A stretch of 62,032 bases of DNA, from the NCBI GenBank assembly GCA_002704915.1, contig PAIP01000070.1:1-62032 (forward strand), in the 5' to 3' direction. A program made the translations under genes and the position numbers. Source of the stretch: Parvularcula sp. (GTDB taxonomy: Bacteria > Pseudomonadota > Alphaproteobacteria > Caulobacterales > Parvularculaceae). The notes under the pieces are model-generated. The model worked only from the letters and a program-made list of their open reading frames with translations, had not been told where the DNA came from and did no database searches. Every line of letters begins with the position of its first letter. Position 1 is the first letter of the stretch. Below are positions 38,301-45,136 of this stretch, in pieces.

Positions 38301-38504
38301 GGCCTGATCCGATTTGCCGGAAAGGCGGAGCATCCCTTCTTTGAAGAGTTGCTCCATGCCCTTGGTGACGAAATTCCGCGAAAAGAACGCGCGCCCGTCG
38401 CCCTCGTCATTGATCAGGTCCCAGAGGTTTTCGATGCCTTGCGCCATCCGGTAATCGCGAACAACCGGATTGAAAGCGCAGGCTTGTTTGATTGTCTTAA
38501 TCAT
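35385..38504 (-). CDS. DUF499 ATPase of the Hma-like module
   Basis: A 1039-residue P-loop ATPase: Walker A AMGGGKTHMM at residues 75-84 and Walker B TLILLDELPPYL at 168-179, both typical of DUF499. The middle is helical. Near residue 850 there is a segment KLRYTTDGSNPKDGVEYDAPFEIG that matches the chitobiase/HEX C-terminal Ig-like repeat, an unexpected beta-domain that may contact DNA or a partner. DUF499 ATPases are thought to be motors or sensors next to DUF1156 methylases. Its start overlaps the ribbon-helix-helix gene by 4 bp. Confidence 0.9.
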   Translation of the reverse strand: MIKTIKQACAFNPVVRDYRMAQGIENLWDLINDEGDGRAFFSRNFVTKGMEQLFKEGMLRLSGKSDQAVFELTQAMGGGKTHMMVALGLLARHPHLRPEVLPEELNSRLDFGAARIAAFNGRNSPDNYLWGEIAEQLGAGEKIKPHWVNGPKSVDQRMWKEIIGDAPTLILLDELPPYLQNAATQSYGNGTLADMVVYSLSSLMSAAIELPNCAIIVANLAGSYANQTKALKEAVENLKSETRRQAMTITPVQLNGNEIYEILKKRLIDELPDDRVIADIAEEYAAQVKKAEGGGYIVASSIEQITEQVRETYPFHPSFKHLVALFKENEGFRQTRGLMQFTARLLKSVEQRESDDVFLIGTQHLDLEDDQVRDEIERIAPKLLPAVTRDISDNGNAIAETIDDELGNDAAQQVMTLLLASSLSRAVGGRIGLSDSEIIEFLSAPNRKPDEFLEALTRLREQAWYLHREDQRFYVKETENLSRQIERTAKEIPQPKIDQALINRLTGILQPESRKAYQELQVLPKLDDLKLSGPRVLIVIRADGKVPPKDLQNFFDYQQDKNNMLVLTGQDSHLADAVEDRLRELYAIEQIAKRLKPGDTLYEEARDRLEEAEDRFNKALSAGYNRLYFPSVEEIDDREHLAPVTIDNGLKIGDGDQSAEVQIERLLASPRANYKLTLDLAGNYEEAFAMAEAYLWPSGKDNRRTPWKDVVSRARSNPAWTWMPGSGGMDALKQEALKQGRWRLGEDGYIEKGPFPTEKSSVNVTVQTSGDDGASILMLTPRHAGDSPHIHYSTKAAVSEADPKVDDLDNFRTEEGSLYFWAKDPTGQFEPGPSVRWLADIKIRHQVEPAADKRKVTLQASPRAKLRYTTDGSNPKDGVEYDAPFEIGANEVRLLVYAQSGEATKSADFKIPARGDTSVQVDDAKPARLQKKRVTLDDTDKVFGVINRFRDSANTLFKGVRIEIGEGEHTVSVRFQEREITAEIIEGVVNSLREVLNDHAALVAVTIADGITFESGFDVKEFAKLASLELRPGDVVQEG

Positions 38505-38698
38505 TTGGATCCGCCCCCGCTGCGCATAGTAGAATCGCTATCACTATCGTCATCTTGTTTATTGGCGCAGTAATTCATAATCATCACTTCGATCATATTG
38601 GCGATAGATCGATGTTCTTTTTCCGCCGTTGTTCGGAGCGCCTCTTTAAGGTCCGGATCAATGCGAAGCGTCAGCGTCGCCGATTTGGTGTTCGCCAT
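38501..38698 (-). CDS. Ribbon-helix-helix (CopG-like) regulator, first gene of the defence operon
   Basis: 65 residues. The N-terminus KSATLTLRIDPDLKEALRTTAEKEHRSIANMIEVMIMNYCANK has the beta-strand then two helices of ribbon-helix-helix proteins (TLRI strand; LKEALRTTAEKE; SIANMIEVMI). The tail is acidic/Ser-rich. It starts the operon and overlaps DUF499 by 4 bp. Direct repeats over the presumed promoter just upstream suggest autorepression, so expression of the whole system may depend on this protein. Confidence 0.85.
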   Translation of the reverse strand: MANTKSATLTLRIDPDLKEALRTTAEKEHRSIANMIEVMIMNYCANKQDDDSDSDSTMRSGGGSK

Positions 38699-38708
38699 GG
38701 AGGTCTCT

Positions 38709-38744
38709 TACTGCAATTGTACTGCGCCTTGCATCATGGGTGGC
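38709..38744 (-). promoter_or_regulatory. Promoter with overlapping ribbon-helix-helix operator for the defence operon
   Basis: Reading the minus strand, GCAGTA at 38725-38720 and again at 38714-38709 form a direct repeat with an 11-bp period, one helical turn. Between them is TACAAT (38721-38716), a good -10 element overlapped by the first repeat. No clear -35 is visible at the standard distance. The start codon is 11 bp further on. Helical-turn-spaced repeats are the usual operator form for ribbon-helix-helix proteins. Confidence 0.5.
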
Positions 38745-38840
38745 TTCGCGAAAAAATGCAATCGACGACAGCGGCCATTCTTCTGAATTTGGTCATGACC
38801 GGATGGCAATCGGCGGGCTGCCGCACTTGCCGGTTCGGAC

Positions 38841-38852
38841 CAAACCGGTTTG
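38841..38852. promoter_or_regulatory. Palindrome CAAACCGGTTTG before the thermonuclease-like gene
   Basis: A perfect 12-bp palindrome ends 10 bp before the start at 38863; a CCGGTT half-site lies 9 bp earlier. A binding site is possible. Confidence 0.3.
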
Positions 38853-38862
38853 AGTTTTCCAC

Positions 38863-39288
38863 ATGAGGCAATTTATCGTCTGCTTGGTTTCGATGGCTGC
38901 TTGCAGTGCAGAGCGCGACATTGGCCCTGAGCCGGTTACCGAGATTGTATGGTTTGACGGTGACAGCGGTGCAATAAACGGCGTCGATTTTCGGTTGGCC
39001 GATGTGGATGCGCCGGAAACAGGGCCGCTGAAATCCAGAGGCGGCGCTCAATGCGAAAATGAGCGTGCGCGCGGTTTCGCGGCCAAGAAATTCATGATGG
39101 ATGCGACATCATCGGCGTCGATCCGCATCACTCAATCAATTGGCGCTGATCGATATGACAGAGAGATCATTCGCATCGAAGTGAATGGTGAAGATCTCGC
39201 TCAGCTTGGCGTATCGGCCGGTCATTTGGCCCCTTGGCCGCATCGCGGATCAAAAGCGCTCAAAGCAAAGCCGGATTGGTGTAAATAG
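38863..39288 (+). CDS. Thermonuclease-like (SNase) exported protein
   Basis: A 141-residue protein with a signal sequence ending near MAAC (possible lipobox Cys14). The staphylococcal-nuclease-fold signature is partly visible: WFDGDSGAINGVDFRLADVDAPETG with the conserved Arg and two Asp/Glu, then a later DRYDREIIRI segment matching the DRYGR active-site Arg region. In mobile elements such Ca-dependent nucleases are common, often near conjugation genes. It is divergent from the defence operon and no Shine-Dalgarno is clear. Confidence 0.85.
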   Translation: MRQFIVCLVSMAACSAERDIGPEPVTEIVWFDGDSGAINGVDFRLADVDAPETGPLKSRGGAQCENERARGFAAKKFMMDATSSASIRITQSIGADRYDREIIRIEVNGEDLAQLGVSAGHLAPWPHRGSKALKAKPDWCK

Positions 39289-39614
39289 CTCCGCATACGG
39301 CCGGCTTTTGAGAATTGCCCTAGTCATCAATCGAAGGGTGAGTCTGGCGTCACCTCAGTAACGTCGTTGCTCAGCTTAAAGCCTCTCTCCGCTTCGATAT
39401 CTGTCCCGACCAGCCGGGGGTGAGCGGACGGCGCGTTTGCCGGAGCGCGGTCGCCGCGCAAGGGGGCGGGTGTTTCTCGTCGACGACCGTCCTTGGACGT
39501 CCTACCTACGGCGGCCCCTTGCGCGCCGCCCTCGGGCGCTCCGGCCGATGCGCCTTTCCGCCGCCCACCCCCGCCTGATGCGGGAAAAACGAAAGGGCGG
39601 GGAAGGAGACTGAC
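39289..39614. promoter_or_regulatory. Structured ardA leader (326 bp, no gene)
   Basis: Contains a perfect 11-bp inverted repeat CGCGCAAGGGG (39455-39465) / CCCCTTGCGCG (39515-39525) enclosing a palindrome TCGTCGACGA and a hairpin CGTCC-TT-GGACG. The arms could fold the intervening 49 nt into a branched structure in single-stranded DNA or in mRNA. In other conjugative elements, ardA in the leading region is read early from hairpin single-strand promoters; a similar role here is inferred. Confidence 0.4.
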
Positions 39615-40178
39615 ATGACTGACCAACTCACGACCGACGCGCCCGCTGCGGCGACCGCACCCGCTCGGCCCGATCGACCGCGCATCTACGTGGCCTGCCT
39701 TGCGGCCTACAATAATGGCTGCCTGCACGGGCGCTGGATCGATGCGACCACCCCGGACGAGATCATGGACGCGGTGCGCGCCATGCTGGCGGCGTCGCCC
39801 GAGCCCGGCGCCGAGGAATGGGCGATCCACGATTATGAGGGCTTCGAGGGCGCAAGACTTTCCGAATACGCGTCCTTCGAGACCGTTTGCGCGCTTGCGG
39901 ATTTCATTGAGGAACATGGCGAACTCGGCGGCAAATTGCTCGAGCATTTCGGCGACGACCTCGCCGAGGCGCGCGCCGCTTTCGAGGACTACGCAGGCGA
40001 ATTCCACAGCGCCGCCGATTTTGTCGAGGAGCTTCATGACGATACCGGAACGCAGATTCCGGAATCACTTCGTTATTATATCGACTGGGAGGCGCTCGCC
40101 CGCGACATGGCGCTGAATGGCGAGATCATCGCCATTCAAACCGGCTTCGACGAAGTCCACATATTCTGGTCGCGGTAA
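39615..40178 (+). CDS. ardA: Antirestriction protein ArdA
   Basis: A 187-residue acidic protein mimicking B-form DNA to inhibit type I restriction enzymes during conjugation. Family marks: RIYVACLAAYNNGCLHGRWID near the N-terminus, DYEGF, the antirestriction helix region with many Asp/Glu (EEHGELGGKLLEHFGDD) and the C-terminal AxDMALNGEI(I/F)A...FDEVHIFW. The ATG at 39615 has GGAAGGAGA upstream. It starts the 39615-42698 gene run. Confidence 0.95.
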   Translation: MTDQLTTDAPAAATAPARPDRPRIYVACLAAYNNGCLHGRWIDATTPDEIMDAVRAMLAASPEPGAEEWAIHDYEGFEGARLSEYASFETVCALADFIEEHGELGGKLLEHFGDDLAEARAAFEDYAGEFHSAADFVEELHDDTGTQIPESLRYYIDWEALARDMALNGEIIAIQTGFDEVHIFWSR

Positions 40179-40191
40179 GGGAGGATTGAGC

Positions 40192-40404
40192 ATGACTCCC
40201 GAAACCACCCGCTTTCGATTTACCGTGGAAGAACTGCAGCAGGCCGATGACTGGTCGGAAGGCTTCTGTCTCGCCTGCCGCGCCCCGCGTGAATGCTGCG
40301 AGCCGGACGCCAGCGCCTACCCGTGCGACGAATGCGGCGAGAACGCCGTTTATGGTCCGCATTGGATCGCCATCGCCGGTCTCTTCAAGGAGGGCGCGCA
40401 ATGA
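40192..40404 (+). CDS. Small Cys-rich putative zinc-binding protein
   Basis: A 70-residue protein with FCLACRAPRECCEPD and PCDECGENAVYGPHW: paired cysteines (CxxC...CC...CxxC) suggest a treble-clef or zinc ribbon. It follows ardA by 13 bp with GGAGG upstream and overlaps the next start by 4 bp (ATGA). Such small genes ride with ardA in alphaproteobacterial elements; the function is unknown. Confidence 0.75.
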   Translation: MTPETTRFRFTVEELQQADDWSEGFCLACRAPRECCEPDASAYPCDECGENAVYGPHWIAIAGLFKEGAQ

Positions 40405-40877
40405 CGTTTACGGAACGATTTTCCGACTTTGTTTGCGAAGGCGACAGCATCGCATGCGAAATCGATGGCTTTGAGATCGTCGCGCGCATTGTGCGCGACG
40501 ATTGCCCGGATGCGCCCGATGAGCGCCAGGACGGATTTTGGCCCTCGCTCTACAAGGACGCACCGGGCTTTATCGGTCCCGGCCCGAACCATCGTCAGCG
40601 TTTCGCCAAAGCGCAAGCCGAGGCCGAAGCCGTCATGGCGGCATGGCGAAAGGATGAATGGTTCTATTGCGGAATCGTTCTTTCTGTCTCGCTTGATGGC
40701 GTGACGCTTGAGAGCCATGCCGCCAGTCTGTGGGGCGTCGAGGCGAACTACCCAGATAGCGACAACGCCTATCTGACCGAGGTCACGCGGGAACTTTTGC
40801 CCGAAGCGCTCGATGCCGGGCGCGCTGTCGCCCGCCGCCTTTGCGCGACCCTTGAAGCCAGCGGGGCGCCCGCCTGA
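40401..40877 (+). CDS. Hypothetical protein of the ardA-parB gene run
   Basis: A 158-residue acidic protein with DDCPDAPDERQDGFWPSLYKD, FYCGIVLSVSLDGVTLES and ANYPDSDNAYLTEV; I recognise these as a family common in alphaproteobacterial mobile elements between ardA and parB but without known function. ATG at 40401 overlaps the preceding stop. An in-frame extension upstream (to 40293) overlaps the zinc-binding gene and is unlikely. Confidence 0.75.
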   Translation: MTFTERFSDFVCEGDSIACEIDGFEIVARIVRDDCPDAPDERQDGFWPSLYKDAPGFIGPGPNHRQRFAKAQAEAEAVMAAWRKDEWFYCGIVLSVSLDGVTLESHAASLWGVEANYPDSDNAYLTEVTRELLPEALDAGRAVARRLCATLEASGAPA

Positions 40878-40925
40878 CCGCGAGCGCCCAGTCTCAAAGC
40901 AACTCAATCGAAAAGGAGCCGCATC

Positions 40926-42698
40926 ATGGCCCAGCCCGTTCTCAAAACCATTCCGCTATCCGAACTCAAAATCTCAAAACTCAATATGCGCCATGGGCGC
41001 AAGAAGCCTGACGTGTCCGACATCCTGCCGTCAATCCGGACAAGCGGCGTTCGCCAGACGCTTCTCGTGCGCAAGGAAGGCGATTTCTATGGCGTCGTCG
41101 CCGGACGCCGCCGCTATTTCGCGCTGAAAGAAATCGAAAAGGAAACCGGTGAAACGCCGGATGTTCCGTGTGCGATCATGCCGGAAGAGGATGCAGCGAG
41201 CGCAATCGCTGCATCGGTCATCGAGAATGTCGGACGGCTTCCGGCTTCCGAAATGGAACAGTACGCGGCCTTCAAACGCCTTCATGGAGAAGGCCGCAGC
41301 GTAGACGAGATCGCCGCCTTCTTTGGCGTCACCGAGCATCTGGTGCGCCGCGTTCTCGCGCTCGCGTCGCTCGCCGAACCTATCCGCAAACTCTATGCCG
41401 AGGACGAGATCGACCGCGAGACCATTCGGGCGTTGACGCTCGCCACGGCGGCGCAACAGGCGGAATGGTTGCGGCTTTATGAGAGCGCGGACGAACGCGC
41501 GACGCGCGGGCGTTCCTGCAAGGCGTGGATCACCGGCGGCGCTGCGATCACGACGGACAAGGCCTTGTTCGCGCTTGACGACTATGAAGGCGAGGTCATC
41601 GCCGATCTCTTCGGCGACCATGCGGTATTCGCCGACACGGACGCCTTCTGGAAAGCACAGTCTGCCGAACTGGCGCGGCGCATTGAGGGCTATGCCGCCA
41701 AGGGCTGGAACGATGTTGTCTGCCTCGAGCGCGGCGCATTCTTTCATCGATGGGACCACCAGAAGCTGACCAAGAAACAGGGCGGCAAGGTCTTTGTCGA
41801 AATACGCCATGACGGCGCCATCACTTTCCATGAAGGCTATGTTTCTCAGGCGGAAGCGCGTCGGCGAGAGAAGGCAAACAAAGATGGCAATGCCGCAAAC
41901 GACGACGCGGCAAAGCCGGAAATGTCGGGACCGCTCGCAGAATACATCCTCTTGCATCGCCATGGCGCAGCGCAGGCGAGCCTTTCCGCGCAACCCGCAA
42001 TCGCCCTTCGCTTGATGGTCGCGCATGCGATGACAGGGAGCGCGCTCTGGCATGTGCGTTCCCATGAATGCGCCAGCCGCAAAGAGGATACGCGCGCGAG
42101 TCTTGAAGGCTCGAAAGCCTCCGCCGAACTTCATGAAAAACGCTGTCGCGTCGAGTCGCACTTTGGCGCGTTAGGCGTTGACGGCAATGCGCGCCGCAAT
42201 GCCGATGCTTATCGGCTCTGCGAAATCTTCGCCGCGCTTCTCGCCATGGCGGATGAGGAAGTCATGGAAGTGCTGGCCTATGCCATGGCCGAGACGCTGG
42301 AAGCGGGCGGGCCGGTCGTCGAGTCGGTGCTAAATGTTTGCGAAGTGGATTTGTCCGCCTACTGGAAACCGGAACCCGTTTTTTTCGATCTCTGTCGCGA
42401 TAAACGCGCGATCAACGCCATGGTCGCCGATATCGGTTCGCAATCCCTCGCAGAATCCTGCGCGAAGGACGCCGCCACGCTCCAGAAATCCATCATCGCC
42501 GACCGCATCAAGGGCGAAGGCTGCGAAGCGAACCCCGAATGGCGGCCGGGCTGGATGCAAAGGCCGCCAACCCGGATCGTCGAAGGCGCTGGGTCGCCCC
42601 CAGCCGATGCCTGGGGGCGGATTGCGCATCTGTTCGACGTGACGGAGACAGGGTCTGCGTGCAACGTCGATACTTTGGCTCAACCGGACGCCGCCTGA
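40926..42698 (+). CDS. ParB/Spo0J-family protein of the mobile element
   Basis: A 590-residue protein. The ParB N-terminal nucleotide-binding domain is seen in VPLSELKIS-type start (IPLSELKISKLNMRHG) and the VVAGRRRYFAL box, then a helix-turn-helix (SVDEIAAFFGVTEHLVRRVLALASL). The long C-terminal part is helical and not ParB-typical in length, as in the plasmid/ICE ParB-like (RepB-type) family. No parA is adjacent. It may help element maintenance or act as a regulator. AAAAGGAGCC precedes the ATG. Confidence 0.9.
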   Translation: MAQPVLKTIPLSELKISKLNMRHGRKKPDVSDILPSIRTSGVRQTLLVRKEGDFYGVVAGRRRYFALKEIEKETGETPDVPCAIMPEEDAASAIAASVIENVGRLPASEMEQYAAFKRLHGEGRSVDEIAAFFGVTEHLVRRVLALASLAEPIRKLYAEDEIDRETIRALTLATAAQQAEWLRLYESADERATRGRSCKAWITGGAAITTDKALFALDDYEGEVIADLFGDHAVFADTDAFWKAQSAELARRIEGYAAKGWNDVVCLERGAFFHRWDHQKLTKKQGGKVFVEIRHDGAITFHEGYVSQAEARRREKANKDGNAANDDAAKPEMSGPLAEYILLHRHGAAQASLSAQPAIALRLMVAHAMTGSALWHVRSHECASRKEDTRASLEGSKASAELHEKRCRVESHFGALGVDGNARRNADAYRLCEIFAALLAMADEEVMEVLAYAMAETLEAGGPVVESVLNVCEVDLSAYWKPEPVFFDLCRDKRAINAMVADIGSQSLAESCAKDAATLQKSIIADRIKGEGCEANPEWRPGWMQRPPTRIVEGAGSPPADAWGRIAHLFDVTETGSACNVDTLAQPDAA

Positions 42699-42728
42699 TC
42701 GATCAGTCTCCCGTTCAGGCGGATGTCG

Positions 42729-42767
42729 AACCCGTCCGGCGCCATGGCGTCGGGCGGGTTTCCTTTT
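42729..42767 (+). terminator. Terminator-like hairpin after parB
   Basis: AACCCG-T-CCG pairs with CGG-G-CGGGTT around a small inner stem, followed by TCCTTTT; it lies 30 bp past the parB stop. Confidence 0.6.
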
Positions 42768-42957
42768 GCGCGTCGATGGAGTGGGCGCCATCAGCGCGGT
42801 TCATTTGACCGGCGCAAAAATCGCCCCGTCTTTGGGTCTCGCCGGGCAATCCGAATTGTCGGCCAGACTGCATTCTTCCGTTTCCGGAATATGTGCGCCG
42901 AACCCCTTGTTCCCGTCTCATGCCGTGTGACCTGGACGACGCCTGCCGGCCCTTGAA

Positions 42958-43100
42958 ACCGGCCCTTGCGAAGAATTTTCCCCGCCGCTTGTGCGGCTCC
43001 TCGCGCAGCAAAATTCTTCTCCGGGCCGGTGCTCCACTCACGTTTCGCCCCGCCTCGCGGCTCGCCCGAAAAGTGGAAGCCACTTTTCGGATAGGCGAGC
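42958..43100. other. Strongly structured non-coding block between parB and DUF736
   Basis: Part of a 507-bp gap without a gene. Nested inverted repeats: ACCGGCCC (42958-42965) with GGGCCGGT (43023-43030); AAGAATTTT (42971-42979) with AAAATTCTT (43010-43018); inner GCCGC-TTGT-GCGGC (42984-42997). Then a perfect 11-bp stem CCGAAAAGTGG / CCACTTTTCGG (43066-43090) inside outer arms GCTCGC/GCGAGC. The last palindrome resembles dispersed palindromes of alphaproteobacteria. Candidate cis-acting site (partition, transfer, replication) or RNA. Confidence 0.45.
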
Positions 43101-43205
43101 GCGCGGGAGATCGGGTTCAGGCCCGCCCTGCGCCGTCCGGGCGGTCCGGCGTCGACGGGGACAAGGGGTCCCCGGGACACAAACAGAAACGAAAGGAACC
43201 ACACC

Positions 43206-43529
43206 ATGGCCAACGCACTCGGATATGTCAGCGAGACCAAAACCGGCTTCGAAGGCGCTCTTGCAATGATGAACCTCTCAAGCCCCATCCGCATCGAGAA
43301 GAACGCGGAGAAGACCGCCGACGGCCAGCCGGACTACCGCATCTTCGCCGGGGAGACCTCGACCGAAATCGGCGGCGGCTGGGTTCGCAAAGCCAAGGCG
43401 TCAGGACGCGAATATGTCTCGATCACCCTCGCTGATCCGCAGATCGGCCCGCGCAAGATCTACGCGAACCTTGCGCCGGTCAAAGGCCGGGAAGGCCGGC
43501 ACGTCATCCTCTGGAATCCGCAAGGATAA
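43206..43529 (+). CDS. DUF736 protein
   Basis: A 107-residue protein with the DUF736 opening IGYVSETKTGFEGAL-like (ALGYVSETKTGFEGAL), GQPDYRIFAG, and IGPRKIYANLAP. DUF736 genes are hallmarks of alphaproteobacterial integrative elements and plasmids, in conserved positions near parB and transfer genes; function unknown. It has a good Shine-Dalgarno GAAAGGAACC and is closed by a strong terminator. Confidence 0.9.
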   Translation: MANALGYVSETKTGFEGALAMMNLSSPIRIEKNAEKTADGQPDYRIFAGETSTEIGGGWVRKAKASGREYVSITLADPQIGPRKIYANLAPVKGREGRHVILWNPQG

Positions 43530-43548
43530 ATGAGGACGCAATGCATGC

Positions 43549-43579
43549 AGCCTCCGGCGCTTCGGCGCCGGAGGCTTTT
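43549..43579 (+). terminator. Rho-independent terminator after DUF736
   Basis: AGCCTCCGGCGC / GCGCCGGAGGCT, loop TTCG, then TTTT: a 12-bp perfect stem. Confidence 0.85.
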
Positions 43580-43729
43580 CATGCGTGTTCACTCATGCGT
43601 GAGCGTCACGACCGCACGCGGAATTCCGCGTGCGCTGGTACGGATTCTGCAGATTCATTCGCGGGGAGACGACTGTCGAGGGGGCATGCGATGGGGTGCA
43701 TACTCAATCATTGTCATGGCGATATCGCT

Positions 43730-44188
43730 ATGGATATCGTGGTGATCGGCTATTACGCGACGTTCGTTGCGGTCATGATCGTCCTGTCGCTGCTGTCGCA
43801 ATCGAGGGCGATCCTCACCGCCGGATTTCTGATCGCGCTTGTCTGGCTCGTCTCCATTCTCTGGTTCTTCGCCGCTGACATGCGCCATTATTATGCGCTC
43901 GCTTTGCTTCTGGATGGCGCGCTTGCCTTTCAGTTCTGGCGCATGGGCCAGCGCGAAGTTTTCCCATCGGTACTGTGCTATTTGCTGATCGGCGAAATCA
44001 TTTTCATTGTCGCCGCGCGCGCCGTGTCGCTGAGTGATTTCTGGACGATCTTCGTCCTCAACCGCATCTTCGAGGCGATGCTTCTCTACGTGATCGGCTC
44101 GGCGATCTATCGCATCCGCACGTTAAGGGCGCCTGAAACGCATGCGCCGGAAGCTGATGCGAACCGTCTGAGATTTATCGCGGGATAG
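43730..44188 (+). CDS. Small membrane protein with about four transmembrane helices
   Basis: 152 residues from the ATG at 43730; the frame opens upstream to 43541 but that part is not hydrophobic. Four hydrophobic segments: VVIGYYATFVAVMIVLSLL, LTAGFLIALVWLVSILWFF, LALLLDGALAFQFW..., VLCYLLIGEIIFIVAARAV, plus IFVLNRIFEAMLLYVIGSAIY. Basic residues between helices suggest N-out. No family recognised. Confidence 0.7.
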   Translation: MDIVVIGYYATFVAVMIVLSLLSQSRAILTAGFLIALVWLVSILWFFAADMRHYYALALLLDGALAFQFWRMGQREVFPSVLCYLLIGEIIFIVAARAVSLSDFWTIFVLNRIFEAMLLYVIGSAIYRIRTLRAPETHAPEADANRLRFIAG

Positions 44189-44209
44189 CGCGCATTCGGG
44201 CGTCTATGG

Positions 44210-44452
44210 TCAGTGTTTCGTCGGTTCCTTCGACGCCAGTTCGGCGGCGAGAACGCGCAAAAACCGAAGAAATCTCGTCTCGACTGCGATCGTTTTGCCG
44301 CTGGAAAACGTCACCACGGTCTTGTCGCCGTCAACGCGCTCGTCGAGCTTGCAGCGCCAGTCCGCGTTCCTGAAAAGGTCGAATGACATGGGTGATGACT
44401 CGCCGTTCCTGATCACGGCGATGTCATTATAGGTGATGGCGTCCTTTGTCAT
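44210..44452 (-). CDS. Hypothetical 80-residue protein
   Basis: No family recognised. Small, mixed charge, with a likely C-terminal helix (LRFLRVLAAELASK). A GAGG Shine-Dalgarno precedes the ATG. It lies 35 bp downstream of the XRE gene on the same strand, so is probably its operon partner. Confidence 0.6.
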   Translation of the reverse strand: MTKDAITYNDIAVIRNGESSPMSFDLFRNADWRCKLDERVDGDKTVVTFSSGKTIAVETRFLRFLRVLAAELASKEPTKH

Positions 44453-44487
44453 CTGACCTCAGTGAATTTGTTTCCTAAGCGGCGCAT

Positions 44488-44847
44488 TCATTCCGGGATG
44501 CCAGTGAGAAGCAGGCCGAGCGCAGCGCCGTCCTTGAACGAGGCTGGAAAACTTCCCCGGTGTTTTTCCGCGAGTTCCAGAAGCGATTTCTGCGCCGGGT
44601 CAGCGCTGCCATTTGCAATGGCGTCGAGATTTTCATCGAGCAGCAGATGCGCCATGATCAGCGTCTGGATCGAAATCCCTGAGGCGTCCGCGACGCGCTG
44701 CAAGGCCTTCATGGAGACCGGACGTTCGCCCCGTTCGATCCGCGAATAGACGGGCTGGCTGATGCACAAAAGCTCGGCCATTTCCCGTTGTGTCAGCGAC
44801 CAGTATTGCCGGTAAACGCGAAGCAGGGGACCGAATTCAAGCGCCAT
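44488..44847 (-). CDS. XRE-family HTH regulator
   Basis: A 119-residue protein with an N-terminal HTH (LRVYRQYWSLTQREMAELLCISQPVYSRIERGERPVS, residues about 9-45) and a helical C-terminus. ATG 44847 has AGGAG 8 nt upstream. Divergent from the excisionase-like gene across 289 bp with repeats, so it probably controls both and its own transcription; maybe the switch for element transfer. Confidence 0.85.
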   Translation of the reverse strand: MALEFGPLLRVYRQYWSLTQREMAELLCISQPVYSRIERGERPVSMKALQRVADASGISIQTLIMAHLLLDENLDAIANGSADPAQKSLLELAEKHRGSFPASFKDGAALGLLLTGIPE

Positions 44848-44918
44848 CACTCATACTCCTGTAGGCGAAAAGTGTCCCGAATCCGGACGCGAATGACAAG
44901 CGTTTCGCGTCGGATTCT

Positions 44919-44961
44919 GGCGCCGTTATGATCACAAAACATGGTTAACGGGCGCCGTTAT
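44919..44961. promoter_or_regulatory. Direct repeat GGCGCCGTTAT in the XRE/excisionase divergent gap
   Basis: The same 11-mer occurs at 44919-44929 and 44951-44961, 32 bp apart (about three helical turns). A further ATTCGAA/TTCGAAT inverted pair is at 45007-45035. Likely regulator-binding sites. Confidence 0.4.
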
Positions 44962-45136
44962 TCTGTCAGCGAATAGAATTGGCGCGGGTGCGAATAATCA
45001 CGCGCGAAATTCGAAAGCGACCCGTGCGACTTCGAATGGGCGCGGCTTTTCGGGCGCTGTTTTTCCGACAACGATATTTCTAGCGCGACGGGAGAATTTT
45101 TCGTCGCGCAGGCCTCGTTCATGAGGCGCAGAGACG

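Noticed and set aside
39327-40037. 236-codon minus-strand frame over the ardA leader and gene
   Set aside because: Antisense shadow of ardA; the upstream part is the structured leader.
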